A DNA stretch of 64,000 bases from Fibrobacter sp. (GCA_016285835.1 JAEERM010000004.1:1-64000), one strand, 5' to 3'; positions 1 through 8,952 are shown, numbered from the stretch's first letter. The notes: generated from the sequence alone by a model not told the origin. Program-made: numbers and translations.

Positions 1-532
1 TGCGGTAGCCCTGGTAGATGAGGCCCTTGTCGAAGCACTGCTTGAACACCCACCACACAGATTCCATGAAGTTCTTGTCCATGGTCTTGTAGCCCTTGTC
101 GAAGTCCACCCAGCGGCCCATGCGGCGAACGGTCTTCTTCCATTCGCTGGTGTACTTGAGCACCTTGCCGCGGCAAGTTTCGTTGAACTTATCGACACCG
201 AGCTTCTGGATTTCGGCAACGCCCGCGAGACCGAGTTCGTTCTGCACGAGAGATTCAATGGGGAGGCCATGGCAGTCCCAACCGAAACCGCGCGGAACCT
301 TCTTGCCCTTCATGGTCCAGTAACGCGGAACGATATCCTTGATGGTACCGGCAAGCAGGTGACCGTAGTGCGGAAGGCCCGTTGCAAACGGAGGGCCATC
401 GTAGAAAGTGTACGGTTCAGTTTCCGGACGGCTGTCAAGCGACTTCTTGAAGCTTTCGTCCTTGTCCCACAGAGCAAGAACACGCTCTTCGATCTGCGGG
501 AAGGTCTCTTCTTTCTTTACTTCACGAAACAT
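1..532 (-). CDS. ileS: Isoleucyl-tRNA synthetase, N-terminal part (runs off the window)
   Basis: Reverse-strand reading gives [20 protein letters not shown], then a class I synthetase catalytic start with [16 protein letters not shown] (HIGH motif as HYGH) and [10 protein letters not shown], which is characteristic of IleS. The enzyme charges tRNA-Ile with isoleucine in the cytoplasm. The ORF track missed it because the gene has no stop inside the window; about 177 codons are visible and the rest lies beyond base 1. The ATG at 532 follows AGAGGT at proper spacing. A TTG-N20-TAAATTTG promoter lies upstream at 626-656. Confidence 0.95.
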   Translation of the reverse strand, partial: MFREVKKEETFPQIEERVLALWDKDESFKKSLDSRPETEPYTFYDGPPFATGLPHYGHLLAGTIKDIVPRYWTMKGKKVPRGFGWDCHGLPIESLVQNELGLAGVAEIQKLGVDKFNETCRGKVLKYTSEWKKTVRRMGRWVDFDKGYKTMDKNFMESVWWVFKQCFDKGLIYQGYR

Positions 533-545
533 GTTTACCTCTAAA

Positions 546-580
546 TAGTAGGCAGTAGGAAGTAGAAAGTAGACAGTGAA
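546..580. repeat. Degenerate heptamer array between ileS and the MORN lipoprotein
   Basis: Five successive 7-mers read tagtagg, cagtagg, aagtaga, aagtaga, cagtgaa. The same 7-bp periodicity with different units recurs in other intergenic regions of this window. The array lies in the ileS leader. Confidence 0.7.
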
Positions 581-625
581 TCTGCTTGAACCTCTACCGA
601 CCACAAGGCGTTAAATTTTCGGGTT

Positions 626-656
626 CAAATTTAGCAAAAGGCGCGCATTGTGGCAA
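626..656 (-). promoter_or_regulatory. Bacteroidetes-type promoter for ileS
   Basis: On the minus strand TTG (656-654) is followed by exactly 20 bases and TAAATTTG (633-626), matching the -33/-7 pattern TTG-N(about 20)-TAnnTTTG. The leader to the ileS ATG would be about 90 nt. Confidence 0.6.
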
Positions 657-719
657 AATCAAAACATTTTAAAATTATTTTTAAAGAGGAAAAAAACACC
701 TTTTTGGAGGAGAGCACCA

Positions 720-3467
720 ATGAAATCCTTTTGCAAGGAACTCGTATCGTTATTTGCCACAGCATTACTCATCTGTTGCGCGGGTTCCAATTCGTCTTCC
801 GAGAAAAATACCGAACCGAAAAGACAGGCCCTGATTAAAGCCGGAACACCCGCAGCCGACTCCCTTGAAGCAAGATTACCGACATTCGCTCAAACGACAT
901 TCAAGAAAACTTTTGACTCCATCCCCGGAGAATACTATTACGTTATCCAAAACAACCAAATCGACAGTCTGTTTAAACTGGAGGGAAACACATACAAACC
1001 GATAGCCTCCATCGCCTACGATTCACTTGGCGGCCAGGACAATTACGACCTGAAGATGGGAAAAACCTTTTACTCCGTCAAAGACGGGAACCTCAGCTAT
1101 TCTTTTGAAGGGGAAATGGTCGCTGACAAAACCGGGGAATTGGAGCCCAAAAAAGGCATTTCAAAAAAATACAATTTGAACGGAAACCCGGAAACAGAAG
1201 TCCACTATTCAGACATAGATAAAATTGAACTCGTGCGAACTTATCACGACAATGGTCAAATTGAATTTGAAAAAAAAGGAACTATAACCCGCGACAACAG
1301 AAATTTCGTTCTTTCAACAGGAGAAAAAAAACAATTCAACGAAAACGGATTGCTTGTTGCACAAATCATCGTAAAACCAGATTCTTCTTTCACAAGAAAA
1401 GAATGGAATAATGAAGGAACATTGATAAAAGACGTTGATTTCCCAAAAACGTTTAAAGAATATTGGGACAATGGATCATTAAAAATGGACATGAAGGGAA
1501 AACTCGCTTGGGGCAATCTGGGAGCAGTCGTTGTGGACAGCGGCATTGCAAATGCTTATTTCGAAAGTGGAAAATTATACATACATGAAGTTCACAAAAG
1601 CAAATTTGAATTTATTGCGACATCCTGGAACGAGTCTGGAAACATTATAAAAGAAACAGATTATCCACATCATATTAAGGAGTATTGGGACAACGGGAAA
1701 ATAAAGACAACAGCTACCGGAATTTTATACATGGACTCAAATGGCAATTTCCAAACAGATAGCGGACGTTCAGAACTATACTTTGAAAGTGGCAAGCTCC
1801 AACAACAAAACGACTGGAAAAACAAAACGGCTATTGCAAGCAAGCAATGGAACGAAGAAGGGATATTGGTAATTGACCTAGAATTCCCTAAATACATAAA
1901 AGAATATTGGAACAATGGAAACCTAAAAGCAAAAATGGAAGGTGAACTTTATACAAATGATAATGGAAATTTCTCATTGATCAATGGGCTCCGTGAAATA
2001 TATTTTGAAAACGGGAAAATCAACGAAATCAGCGAGTGGAAAGATAAAGCTCCTATTACATGCAAGATTTGGAACAAGAACGGAATTCTAAAAACAGATT
2101 ATAATATTAACAAAGAGTACAAAACATATTGGGACAACGGAAATTTAGAAACAAAAGCAACAGGTTTCCTTTATAGAGATTTTGACAATAACTACAAAGT
2201 AGACTCCGGCACTTCAGAGATATATTACGAAAATGGGAAAAAAAATGAACAGAACAAATGGAAAAATAAACATCTTATTTCACACAAGAAATGGAACGAA
2301 AAGGGCAAACTGCTAAAAGAGTCAAGTGGAGACTCTCTCGGGCAACCAATCTTTGACAAAGAATGGAACGAAAACGGAATCCTAATTAAGGATCTTAAAT
2401 TCCCTATTTATTTTCATGAATTTTATGATAACGGCAAGCCAAAAGCGAATTTAACAGGGGCTCTTTATCCAGGCGACAACAACAGCATTCAATTAGATAG
2501 TGGAATCTTTACAGGTTTTTACGAAAATGGAAAAATGAGCGAACAGACTGTGTGGAAAGACAAATCGCCTATTTTTCATAAAAAATGGGACACAACGGGG
2601 ATTTTGGTAACTGAATTCGATTTATCAAAAGAGTACAAATCCTACTGGGATAACGGGACACTGAAAGAAATAAAAAAAGGCATTCTTTATGTAGATGATC
2701 AAAAACTTATTCAACTGGATAGCGGGCTCTCGGAAAAATATTATGAAAGCGGAAAAATCTTTGAACAATGCTATTGGAAAAATAAGCAGTACATTGCGTG
2801 CAAAAATTGGGACGAAAACGGAATATTGAAAATGGAATTCGATTTTCCCAAAACGATGAAAACATATTGGGACAATGGAAAATTGGAAAACGAAGCAACA
2901 GGAATTCTTTATAAAGGCGAACAAGATGTCATTCTTTTGGACAGCGGTCTACATGTATCCTATTCAGAAAGCGGAAAAAAAATTACACAGACCCATTGGA
3001 AAAACAAAAAGGAAATTGCATCTAAAAAATGGAATGAAATCGGAATTTTAACACTCGATTTTTCTTTTCCGAAATACCTGAAATCATATTCCCACAACGG
3101 AGACATAGAAATTGAGATGGTCGGAACTCTATTCTATAACGATCAAGGAGATATAAAGATACAGGATGGTTTCCGAAAAGAGTATTACGAAAACAAAAAA
3201 ATGGGATTACATCAAATTTACAAAAACAAGAAATTGATTAGCAAAAAGGAATGGAGCGAGGATGGAGCCTTGTTATTGGTTGCAGAAATGCCTAACTCCT
3301 ACAAGGAATATTACGAAAACGGGAAACTCAAGCAAGAAGTCACGGGAAAACTTGTCGAAGAAGATGGCTCCTTCAAAATAAAGGATGGCATATTTAAAGA
3401 GTACGATCAAAATGGAAATATTATAGATTCCGCAACCTTCAAGAACTTCCATAGAATTTCAGATTAA
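720..3467 (+). CDS. MORN/YwqK-type repeat lipoprotein, 9 long repeats
   Basis: 915 aa if translation starts at the ATG at 720, which has GGAGG upstream; the track start at 648 has no such site and would bury the signal peptide. The N-terminus (MKSFCKELVSLFATALLICC) looks like a lipoprotein signal, though isoleucine or cysteine before the candidate Cys is atypical. After a globular N-terminal region of about 150 aa come nine copies of a roughly 74-aa unit, each with a KEYWDNGxLK block, a YFESGKL-like block and a KxWNExGIL block. These are MORN_2 (YwqK-type) beta-hairpins. The family is often annotated as YwqK antitoxin, but nothing here supports a toxin partner. It is probably an envelope lipoprotein. 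Composition is AT-rich compared with the sugar porter downstream. A paralogue follows 14 bp downstream, so the two are likely one operon. Confidence 0.8.
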   Translation: MKSFCKELVSLFATALLICCAGSNSSSEKNTEPKRQALIKAGTPAADSLEARLPTFAQTTFKKTFDSIPGEYYYVIQNNQIDSLFKLEGNTYKPIASIAYDSLGGQDNYDLKMGKTFYSVKDGNLSYSFEGEMVADKTGELEPKKGISKKYNLNGNPETEVHYSDIDKIELVRTYHDNGQIEFEKKGTITRDNRNFVLSTGEKKQFNENGLLVAQIIVKPDSSFTRKEWNNEGTLIKDVDFPKTFKEYWDNGSLKMDMKGKLAWGNLGAVVVDSGIANAYFESGKLYIHEVHKSKFEFIATSWNESGNIIKETDYPHHIKEYWDNGKIKTTATGILYMDSNGNFQTDSGRSELYFESGKLQQQNDWKNKTAIASKQWNEEGILVIDLEFPKYIKEYWNNGNLKAKMEGELYTNDNGNFSLINGLREIYFENGKINEISEWKDKAPITCKIWNKNGILKTDYNINKEYKTYWDNGNLETKATGFLYRDFDNNYKVDSGTSEIYYENGKKNEQNKWKNKHLISHKKWNEKGKLLKESSGDSLGQPIFDKEWNENGILIKDLKFPIYFHEFYDNGKPKANLTGALYPGDNNSIQLDSGIFTGFYENGKMSEQTVWKDKSPIFHKKWDTTGILVTEFDLSKEYKSYWDNGTLKEIKKGILYVDDQKLIQLDSGLSEKYYESGKIFEQCYWKNKQYIACKNWDENGILKMEFDFPKTMKTYWDNGKLENEATGILYKGEQDVILLDSGLHVSYSESGKKITQTHWKNKKEIASKKWNEIGILTLDFSFPKYLKSYSHNGDIEIEMVGTLFYNDQGDIKIQDGFRKEYYENKKMGLHQIYKNKKLISKKEWSEDGALLLVAEMPNSYKEYYENGKLKQEVTGKLVEEDGSFKIKDGIFKEYDQNGNIIDSATFKNFHRISD

Positions 3468-3481
3468 ATGAGAGTTAATTT

Positions 3482-5029
3482 ATGAAGAAGTTTATGATTT
3501 TCATTCGCAAAGTCGTGGTACCAATACTTGCGACATTTGTACTTGTTGGCTGCGCAAGCCAACCGGGAAGACATTTAATCAAAATGGGGACCCCTGACGC
3601 CGATACCCTTGCATCCAAAACACCGGCATACGCAAAAGACAAAATCAAGGAATTAACAGGATCCATCCCAAGCGAATACTACTTTACCGTAACCGACAAC
3701 GGCATTGACACCCTGTTCAAAAAGGAAAACGGGAAATACGAAGTTGCCATTTCTATAAAGTACGATTCTCTTAAAGGGCTAAAACATTACGCAATAGCGA
3801 AAGGAGATTCGCTTTACATAATCATAGATGAAAAACTTCGTAGCCTGCAAACGAATGGAAGCGACTCCTCCTTTAAAAGAAAGGTCTGGAACGAGAACGG
3901 GGTATTAGTTCAATTTATCGACCACCCAAACGAATACAAAGAATTTTGGGACAATGGGAAACTAAAAATAGATTTGAAAGGAAAAACCCATAAATGCAAT
4001 ACAGGTTTTTGCTTTTCCAAAGGGCATATAAAAATGTATGATGAAACCGGAAATCTTCTCGTGGAAGAACTCGTCGAAAATGACTCCACATATAAAAGAC
4101 AGGAATGGAACGAATCCGGAGTTTTAATTAAAGAAGCAAATGCCTCTGAATTGATAGAATATTCAGGAAACGGAAACAAAGTCATGGAATGTAAAGGCAA
4201 AGCGATCAGAATGGATGACGACACCTTTAATATGGATAGCGCCCAATGCAATTACTTTTACGATGACGGGAAACTCTTGAGACAAACAAATTTTCTCAAG
4301 AATGCTATTTACATGAAGGAATGGAACGAGGATGGGAAAGTGATAAAGCAGGGTGGTTTCGACAGCACCTCCAAAGGCGAATACTGGGAATTTTGGGAAG
4401 ATGGAACAATAAAGATGGAGTTGACAGGACTCCTATACTTAAAAAAATCTCTTCAAGACAGTAACGTCATAAAATTCAATGTTAAAGAAGGCGTTGCAAA
4501 AACCTTCTTCGAGAATGGAAACCTGCAATCCCAAGAAACTCACGAAGGTAAGGATGTTTTCCATTCAAAAAAATGGAATGAAAATGGAACATTGATTAAG
4601 GAAATCAAATTTCCCCATGAGTACAGAGAATTTTGGGAGAACGGCAAAATAAAAAAAGAATTTATAGGTTTACTTTCTTATCTTGACCGCGAAAACTTAC
4701 AAAGAGAAAGCGGAGAAGCTAGTCAATTCTACGAAAATGGCCAAAAGAGCAATTGGGAATTAGTAAAAGACAGGCAAATACAAAGCCGAAAGACATGGAA
4801 CGAGAAAGGAGTCTTGATAGAAGAGATTGAAATTCCCCGATATATAAAGCATTATTACGATGACGGAACCTTAAGTGCCGAATGTCAAGGAAAAATATCC
4901 CTTTCAAATGGAATGGCCGACATCAAAACTGGATACTGCAAACAATACCAATTCGACGGGATCCACACAATAGAATACCGGGATTACTTGATTGTTCGGG
5001 AGCATTTCGAAGCATCCGAAGGGGAGTAA
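3482..5029 (+). CDS. MORN/YwqK-type repeat lipoprotein, shorter paralogue
   Basis: 515 aa with a clear lipoprotein signal (TFVLVGC lipobox). The N-terminal region is collinear with the upstream paralogue: MGTPDADTLASKTP and SIPSEYYF against AGTPAADSLEARLP and SIPGEYYY. It then has about four diverged repeat units with KEFWDNGKLK and KxWNENGVL blocks. The two genes are likely a tandem duplication in which the repeat number differs (about 4 against 9). Exact function is unknown; MORN-type sheets usually mediate protein or membrane contacts. Confidence 0.8.
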   Translation: MKKFMIFIRKVVVPILATFVLVGCASQPGRHLIKMGTPDADTLASKTPAYAKDKIKELTGSIPSEYYFTVTDNGIDTLFKKENGKYEVAISIKYDSLKGLKHYAIAKGDSLYIIIDEKLRSLQTNGSDSSFKRKVWNENGVLVQFIDHPNEYKEFWDNGKLKIDLKGKTHKCNTGFCFSKGHIKMYDETGNLLVEELVENDSTYKRQEWNESGVLIKEANASELIEYSGNGNKVMECKGKAIRMDDDTFNMDSAQCNYFYDDGKLLRQTNFLKNAIYMKEWNEDGKVIKQGGFDSTSKGEYWEFWEDGTIKMELTGLLYLKKSLQDSNVIKFNVKEGVAKTFFENGNLQSQETHEGKDVFHSKKWNENGTLIKEIKFPHEYREFWENGKIKKEFIGLLSYLDRENLQRESGEASQFYENGQKSNWELVKDRQIQSRKTWNEKGVLIEEIEIPRYIKHYYDDGTLSAECQGKISLSNGMADIKTGYCKQYQFDGIHTIEYRDYLIVREHFEASEGE

Positions 5030-5086
5030 AAACAGCGAACATATTCCAAGTTGGAATAAATTTTTCGGCTTTTTATTCAGTATTTC

Positions 5087-5117
5087 TTGTTTTTTTCGTA
5101 AGAATCAAATAGTTTAT
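5087..5117 (+). promoter_or_regulatory. Possible promoter of the sugar porter
   Basis: TTG (5087-5089), 20 bases, then TAGTTTAT (5110-5117), a partial match to the -33/-7 pattern seen at five other genes here. Confidence 0.35.
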
Positions 5118-5119
5118 TC

Positions 5120-5148
5120 CTAGAACATTCAAACCTGAGAGGTTCTAG
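5120..5148 (+). promoter_or_regulatory. Hairpin over the ribosome binding site and GTG start of the sugar porter
   Basis: CTAGAAC (5120-5126) and GTTCTAG (5142-5148) are a perfect 7-bp inverted repeat. The 3' arm touches the GTG start, and the loop and stem base contain the GAGAGG Shine-Dalgarno. In the mRNA this could mask initiation. Also upstream is the palindrome tattccaagttggaata at about 5042-5058. Confidence 0.45.
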
Positions 5149-6539
5149 TGTCTAACGCAAAATCGAATTTCGGGCATATCATGTTGATTACCCTGTCCGC
5201 GGCTATCGGCGGATTCCTCTTCGGCTTCGATTCCTCCGTCATTAACGGTGCGAACGGAGCCTTAAAAATTCACTTCAATGCGACAGATTACCAGCTGGCC
5301 TGGGCAGTTTCTCTTGCACTGATCGGAGCCGCGGTTGGTGCCTACTTTGCCGGGCGCCTGGCCGATTCGTTTGGGCGCGTGCGCTGCATGCTCGCCGCCT
5401 CGGCGCTATTCCTTGTGAGCGCCATCGGTTCAGGTGTCCCGTTCGGCATTCCGGACTTTATCGTGTGGCGTGTCATTGGCGGCGTGGGTATCGGTGTTGC
5501 AAGCATCATCGCGCCTATCTACATTGCCGAAACCGCACCGGCCCACTTGCGCGGGCGCCTCGGCTCCATGCAGCAGTTCGCCATCGTGATTGGTATCTTC
5601 GTGGCACTGCTCTCGAACTACCTCATCGTGCGCATCGCCGGTTCTGCCAACAATACCTGCATCGGCGGATTCAAGGCATGGCAAATCATGTTCTGGGTCG
5701 AAATCATCCCGGCCGCGCTTTATGGAATCGCCGCCTGGAGGCTCCCGGAATCTCCGCGCTACCTCGTACAGAAGGGCCGCCTGGAAGAGGCCAAGGAAGT
5801 TCTCTCCAAGATCGATTCCGACGGCGTGGACAAGGAAATTGAATCCATCCACGAAACGTTCAAGAACGAAAAGCCCGCAAAGCTTGCCGACCTGCTCGAA
5901 ATCGTCGGTGGCAAAAAGCGCATCGCCCCGATTGTATGGGCGGGCCTCGGACTTGCCATCTTGCAGCAACTCGTGGGCATCAACGTAATTTTCTACTACG
6001 GCACAATGCTCTGGCAGAGCGTGGGATTCGGCGAAAGCGACGCATTCTTTACGAGCGTGATTTCGAGTGGCATCAACCTGGTCATGACCATTGCCGCTAT
6101 CATGCTTATCGACAAGATTGGCCGCAAGCCACTCCTGCTTATCGGTAGCGTGGGCATGGCCGTTACCCTCAGCACCCTCACCATCTGCTTCATGAGCGCA
6201 GGCGCCGACGGAAGCCTCCCGAGTGCAGCGGGTGTCACCGCCCTCATCGCGGCAAACCTCTACATCACCTTCTTCGCGGTGTCCTGGGGCCCGGTCATGT
6301 GGGTGATGCTTGGCGAAATGTTCAAGAACCGCATCCGCGCTGTGGCTATCGCCATCTGCGGACTTGCCCAATGGGGTGCAAACTTCATCGTATCCTGGAG
6401 CTTCCCAGTGCTCACGGGCAAGGACGGCATCGGTGTCGGCCCGACATACGCCATCTATTCGTTCTTCGCCATCTTCAGCATCTTCTTTGTTGCGAAGTTC
6501 ATCAAGGAGACAAAGGGCAAAGAACTCGAAGAAATGTAA
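5148..6539 (+). CDS. MFS sugar porter (XylE/GalP-like)
   Basis: 463 aa, 12 predicted membrane segments, with nearly every sugar-porter signature: GRLADSFGR after TM2, LRGRLGSMQQ, PESPRYL before the central loop, QQLVGINVIFYYG in TM7, DKIGRKPLL after TM8, GPVMWVMLGEMFKNRIRA in TM10 and a C-terminal KETKGKELEE. It should import a hexose or pentose by proton symport in the inner membrane; the sugar cannot be told from sequence. Start is GTG at 5148 with GAGAGG 5 nt upstream. It is a single gene ending at a strong bidirectional terminator. Confidence 0.93.
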   Translation: MSNAKSNFGHIMLITLSAAIGGFLFGFDSSVINGANGALKIHFNATDYQLAWAVSLALIGAAVGAYFAGRLADSFGRVRCMLAASALFLVSAIGSGVPFGIPDFIVWRVIGGVGIGVASIIAPIYIAETAPAHLRGRLGSMQQFAIVIGIFVALLSNYLIVRIAGSANNTCIGGFKAWQIMFWVEIIPAALYGIAAWRLPESPRYLVQKGRLEEAKEVLSKIDSDGVDKEIESIHETFKNEKPAKLADLLEIVGGKKRIAPIVWAGLGLAILQQLVGINVIFYYGTMLWQSVGFGESDAFFTSVISSGINLVMTIAAIMLIDKIGRKPLLLIGSVGMAVTLSTLTICFMSAGADGSLPSAAGVTALIAANLYITFFAVSWGPVMWVMLGEMFKNRIRAVAIAICGLAQWGANFIVSWSFPVLTGKDGIGVGPTYAIYSFFAIFSIFFVAKFIKETKGKELEEM

Positions 6540-6561
6540 TCCCCCACCAATACACACACGA

Positions 6562-6590
6562 GAAAACGCCCTTCGGGGCGTTTTCTTGTA
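6562..6590. terminator. Bidirectional intrinsic terminator
   Basis: Perfect 10-bp stem GAAAACGCCC / GGGCGTTTTC with a TTCG tetraloop. The T-rich 3' arm works on the plus strand and the A-rich 5' arm gives T-rich on the minus strand. It follows the sugar porter; the convergent coiled-coil gene ends about 110 bp further on. Confidence 0.85.
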
Positions 6591-6698
6591 TATAAAGGGA
6601 TTTATTTTTGCACTGCGTCACCAACATTCAGTACAAAGTGGCAAACGAAGCGGTAAACGCAGCACGTCGTTACGACAAAAAGCGGAGCCTCGCAAAAA

Positions 6699-7040
6699 TT
6701 ACTTTGCCCTGAGATCGGCGATTTCCTGCTCCAGTTTCTTGTTGTAGCCATCCTGCATGGCGCAAGCGTTTTTCAGGTTCTCGATTTCTCCGGCCTGCTG
6801 CCCAACCTTGGACTTCAGCTCTTCACATTCAGCAGCGAGCGTCTGTTCCGTTTCAATGTGCTTCTTGAGCTGGCCCATCAGGTCTTCGCTAGCGGCACGG
6901 GACTGTTCCGCGACACCTTCCGCAGCCTTGATAGCGGAATCATCGGCATTTTTCTGGACCTTCTTTTGGACTTCCCTTGCAGCGATAAAGGCGACACAGG
7001 CTCCTACGGCAACACCGGCAAAAAAACTTTCAGGTTTCAT
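6699..7040 (-). CDS. Small membrane-anchored coiled-coil protein
   Basis: 113 aa. One N-terminal hydrophobic stretch (SFFAGVAVGACVAFIAA) is followed by a charged helix with heptad character to the end. It resembles YtxH-like short envelope proteins in architecture only. The ATG at 7040 has GAGGT at good spacing. No function can be assigned. It converges on the sugar porter and lies just downstream of azlCD on the same strand. Confidence 0.7.
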   Translation of the reverse strand: MKPESFFAGVAVGACVAFIAAREVQKKVQKNADDSAIKAAEGVAEQSRAASEDLMGQLKKHIETEQTLAAECEELKSKVGQQAGEIENLKNACAMQDGYNKKLEQEIADLRAK

Positions 7041-7105
7041 TGTTTACCTCGCTTTTTCAGGTTCTTTTTGAACAATATAAACAAAAAAAGCGAAAAAATC
7101 CACTC

Positions 7106-7423
7106 TTAGAACAAAAGTGCAGCGCCGTCCACGCCCAAAACGGTCAAGCACGCCACAATGGCCACCACAACCAGTCCCCGGCCAAGCAAGCTGGCAATAA
7201 CAGCCGTTACCAGGGCAGCCACCCCAGCCAACCGGCTATCCGTCGCATAGAAGATTGCAGGTACGGTCATGGCACTCAAAACCGTATAAGGGACATAGTT
7301 CAAGAAGGACTTCCAGAAACGGCTTTCCAGTTCGCCCTTGAGCAAAATAAACGGCACCGTACGAAGCAGGTACGTAACCCCCGCCATAACGAACAAGTAT
7401 TCGAAATACGTCTTCAGGTCCAT
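7106..7423 (-). CDS. azlD: AzlD-family branched-chain amino acid transport subunit
   Basis: 105 aa, about four membrane segments, with the AzlD-like start YLFVMAGVTYLLRTVPFIL and a small hydrophobic body. AzlD is the small partner of AzlC (LIV-E exporter family) in the inner membrane. Its ATG overlaps the azlC stop as ATGA at 7423-7425, so the pair is translationally coupled and probably forms one complex. Confidence 0.85.
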   Translation of the reverse strand: MDLKTYFEYLFVMAGVTYLLRTVPFILLKGELESRFWKSFLNYVPYTVLSAMTVPAIFYATDSRLAGVAALVTAVIASLLGRGLVVVAIVACLTVLGVDGAALLF

Positions 7424-8145
7424 CAGCGAGCCTCCTGGGGCGGCTTATTGGCCGGAGCATCGCCTATGGGGAACAGCGCGGCACACACAAGCGAAGCGAC
7501 CACCGCGCAGATGATAATGGCAAACCCCGCCCCCACGCCGCTCAACACCGGCACAAACTTGAAGGCGAAACTAAGCGCAATCGCAATCAGCACAGCCACA
7601 AGTGTGGGGCGGTGGGACTTCATTGCAGGCACGACAATAGCGACAAACATTCCATACAAAGCGACTCCGAGTGCATTCACCACCATATCGGGCAAAATCT
7701 GCCCGCAGACAGCCCCCGTAAGCGTTCCACCGCCCCAACCAAGGTAAGGCAGCACCATCAGCCCCAAGAAATACTTCGCATTCACCTTGCCCGGCTTGGA
7801 CATGGCTACGGCGTAGATTTCATCGGTAATCCCCGTACTCAAGAGGATGCGCTTGAGCGTCCCGAAATTAGAATCCACCTTCTGCGAAAGGGAAATAGCC
7901 ATCAAGGAATAGCGCAGGTTGATGAACAGGCTCGCTACAGCCATCTCTAAAAGCGTTCCTGTTGCCGAAGCCATGATGTTGAGCCCGGCAAACTGGCCGG
8001 CCGAAGTCAAGTTTGTCATGGAAATCAGCGTAGCGAGAATCCATGAATGTAAGACAGCGCCTGCATTGATGCCAAAAGCAAAGGACACCGCGAAATAACC
8101 AATTCCGATAGGTAGCCCGTCTTTTACACCTTTCGTAAATTTCAT
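7423..8145 (-). CDS. azlC: AzlC-family branched-chain amino acid exporter
   Basis: 240 aa from the ATG at 8145. The track's longer start (8220) adds an AT-rich intergenic tail, and family members begin near KFTKGVKDGLPIGIGYFAVSFAFG, as here. About seven hydrophobic segments follow. With AzlD it exports branched-chain amino acids or analogues. No Shine-Dalgarno is obvious; TATATTTG sits only 4 nt before the ATG, so the mRNA may be leaderless or nearly so. Confidence 0.85.
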   Translation of the reverse strand: MKFTKGVKDGLPIGIGYFAVSFAFGINAGAVLHSWILATLISMTNLTSAGQFAGLNIMASATGTLLEMAVASLFINLRYSLMAISLSQKVDSNFGTLKRILLSTGITDEIYAVAMSKPGKVNAKYFLGLMVLPYLGWGGGTLTGAVCGQILPDMVVNALGVALYGMFVAIVVPAMKSHRPTLVAVLIAIALSFAFKFVPVLSGVGAGFAIIICAVVASLVCAALFPIGDAPANKPPQEAR

Positions 8146-8149
8146 GGCC

Positions 8150-8157
8150 CAAATATA
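8150..8157 (-). promoter_or_regulatory. -7-like box directly before azlC
   Basis: TATATTTG followed by GGCC and the azlC ATG. The nearest TTG is 24 bases upstream, looser than the 20 seen elsewhere. A second TATATTT lies about 10 bases further upstream. Confidence 0.35.
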
Positions 8158-8353
8158 GCAAAAAAATATAAGAAAACTATGCAAATATGCAAATAAACGC
8201 AAAATGCGATTAATGTACAAAAAAAGTGACCCGCCGGCGAAGCCGGCGGTTCTTCATATACGGGCGTAGCCCTACAATACTAGCGGCGTGCAAGGGCACG
8301 CACGTCAATCTGCCACCTGCAAGGGTCCTTACTAGGCCGCCCGTAAACGGGCA

Positions 8354-8792
8354 CTACTTGTCAAACATGGTTTGTTGTTCGCCCAGTTTGTCCTCCTCTA
8401 ATTGTTGTTGAATATATGCCTTGATGCGGTCTGCGTTTTTCCCAGCCGTGTCAACATAGTATCCTCGACACCAAAAGACCCGGTTCCGGTACCTTTTTTT
8501 TCAGTTCCGGAATAATATCAAACAATTCAAGGCTACTCTTCCCCTTCAAATATCCCATGAAACTTGATACCGAGAGTTTGGGCGGTATCGCCACCAACAT
8601 ATGTACATGGTCTGGGCAAACCTCCGCCTCTATTATTTCCACATCTTTCCATTCACACAGCTTCCTTAGAATTTTCCCAACGACCTCCCTCTTCTGACTG
8701 TACAGAATTTTCCTTCTGAACTTTGGAGCGAACACGATATGGTACTTACAATTCCATGTGGTATGGGCTGTCGATTTATTTCTATCATTCAT
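8354..8792 (-). pseudogene. tnpA: IS200-type transposase TnpA, frameshifted
   Basis: The first frame (8792 to 8451) encodes a TnpA N-terminus with WNCKYHIVFAPKFRR and the HUH motif PDHVHMLVAIPP. At an A8 run (8504-8511) it leaves frame. Another frame carries the rest, YRNRVFWCRGYYVDTAGKNADRIKAYIQQQLEEDK, ending with TAG at 8354. Seven A residues would restore one continuous IS200 TnpA of about 145 aa with a normal ELKKRYRNR junction. The catalytic tyrosine (probably in KAYIQQQ) lies beyond the shift, so the short product cannot act. Transcriptional slippage on the A run is an alternative to inactivation. Confidence 0.85.
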
Positions 8793-8795
8793 TTT

Positions 8796-8858
8796 AAATC
8801 CTTTGATTTTATTGTGATGCAGTTGGCAGACCGCATTTCAATATTAATCAAAGGATTT
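8796..8858 (-). promoter_or_regulatory. Leader hairpin sequestering the tnpA ribosome binding site
   Basis: AAATCCTTTGATT (8796-8808) and AATCAAAGGATTT (8846-8858) are a perfect 13-bp inverted repeat. On the tnpA mRNA the 3' arm contains AAAGGA, the only Shine-Dalgarno before the ATG, so folding hides it. This matches known IS200 tnpA translational repression. Confidence 0.7.
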
Positions 8859-8920
8859 TTTTCTCATGACCGCCAGAAGGCTTTTACGGAACTACCGGCG
8901 TAGCCGGTAGTTTTCTTTAT

Positions 8921-8952
8921 ACAAAAAAGGGCCCGCCGAGGCGGAACCCTTT
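8921..8952 (-). terminator. Intrinsic terminator of the GH5 gene
   Basis: On the minus strand AAAGGG-TT-CCGCC pairs with GGCGG-G-CCCTTT around a 2-nt loop, followed by TTTTGT. It lies 20 bp after the GH5 stop. Confidence 0.75.

Larger units (their letters stand above)
8228..8920 (-). mobile_element. IS200/IS605-family element (tnpA only), decayed
   Basis: A single Y1 transposase gene is flanked by hairpins typical of IS200/IS605 ends: CCGCCGGC-GAA-GCCGGCGG (8231-8249) with GGGC-GTA-GCCC (8262-8272) on one side, and CTACCGGC-GTA-GCCGGTAG (8892-8910) on the other. Each outer hairpin is followed by a T-rich stretch ending in TATA. No tnpB is present. Exact ends are inferred from the hairpins and no target duplication is expected for this family. 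Confidence 0.65.

Noticed and set aside
720-5029. YwqK antitoxin of a toxin-antitoxin system
   Set aside because: Family name is often applied to MORN_2 repeats, but there is no toxin gene here and the proteins have lipoprotein signals.
5430-6557. 375-aa minus-strand ORF opposite the sugar porter
   Set aside because: Shadow of a well-supported gene; no signal, no motif, composition typical of the reverse frame.
8226-8411. 61-aa ORF at the left of the IS200 element
   Set aside because: Lies over the terminal hairpins of the element on the other strand; no evidence for translation.
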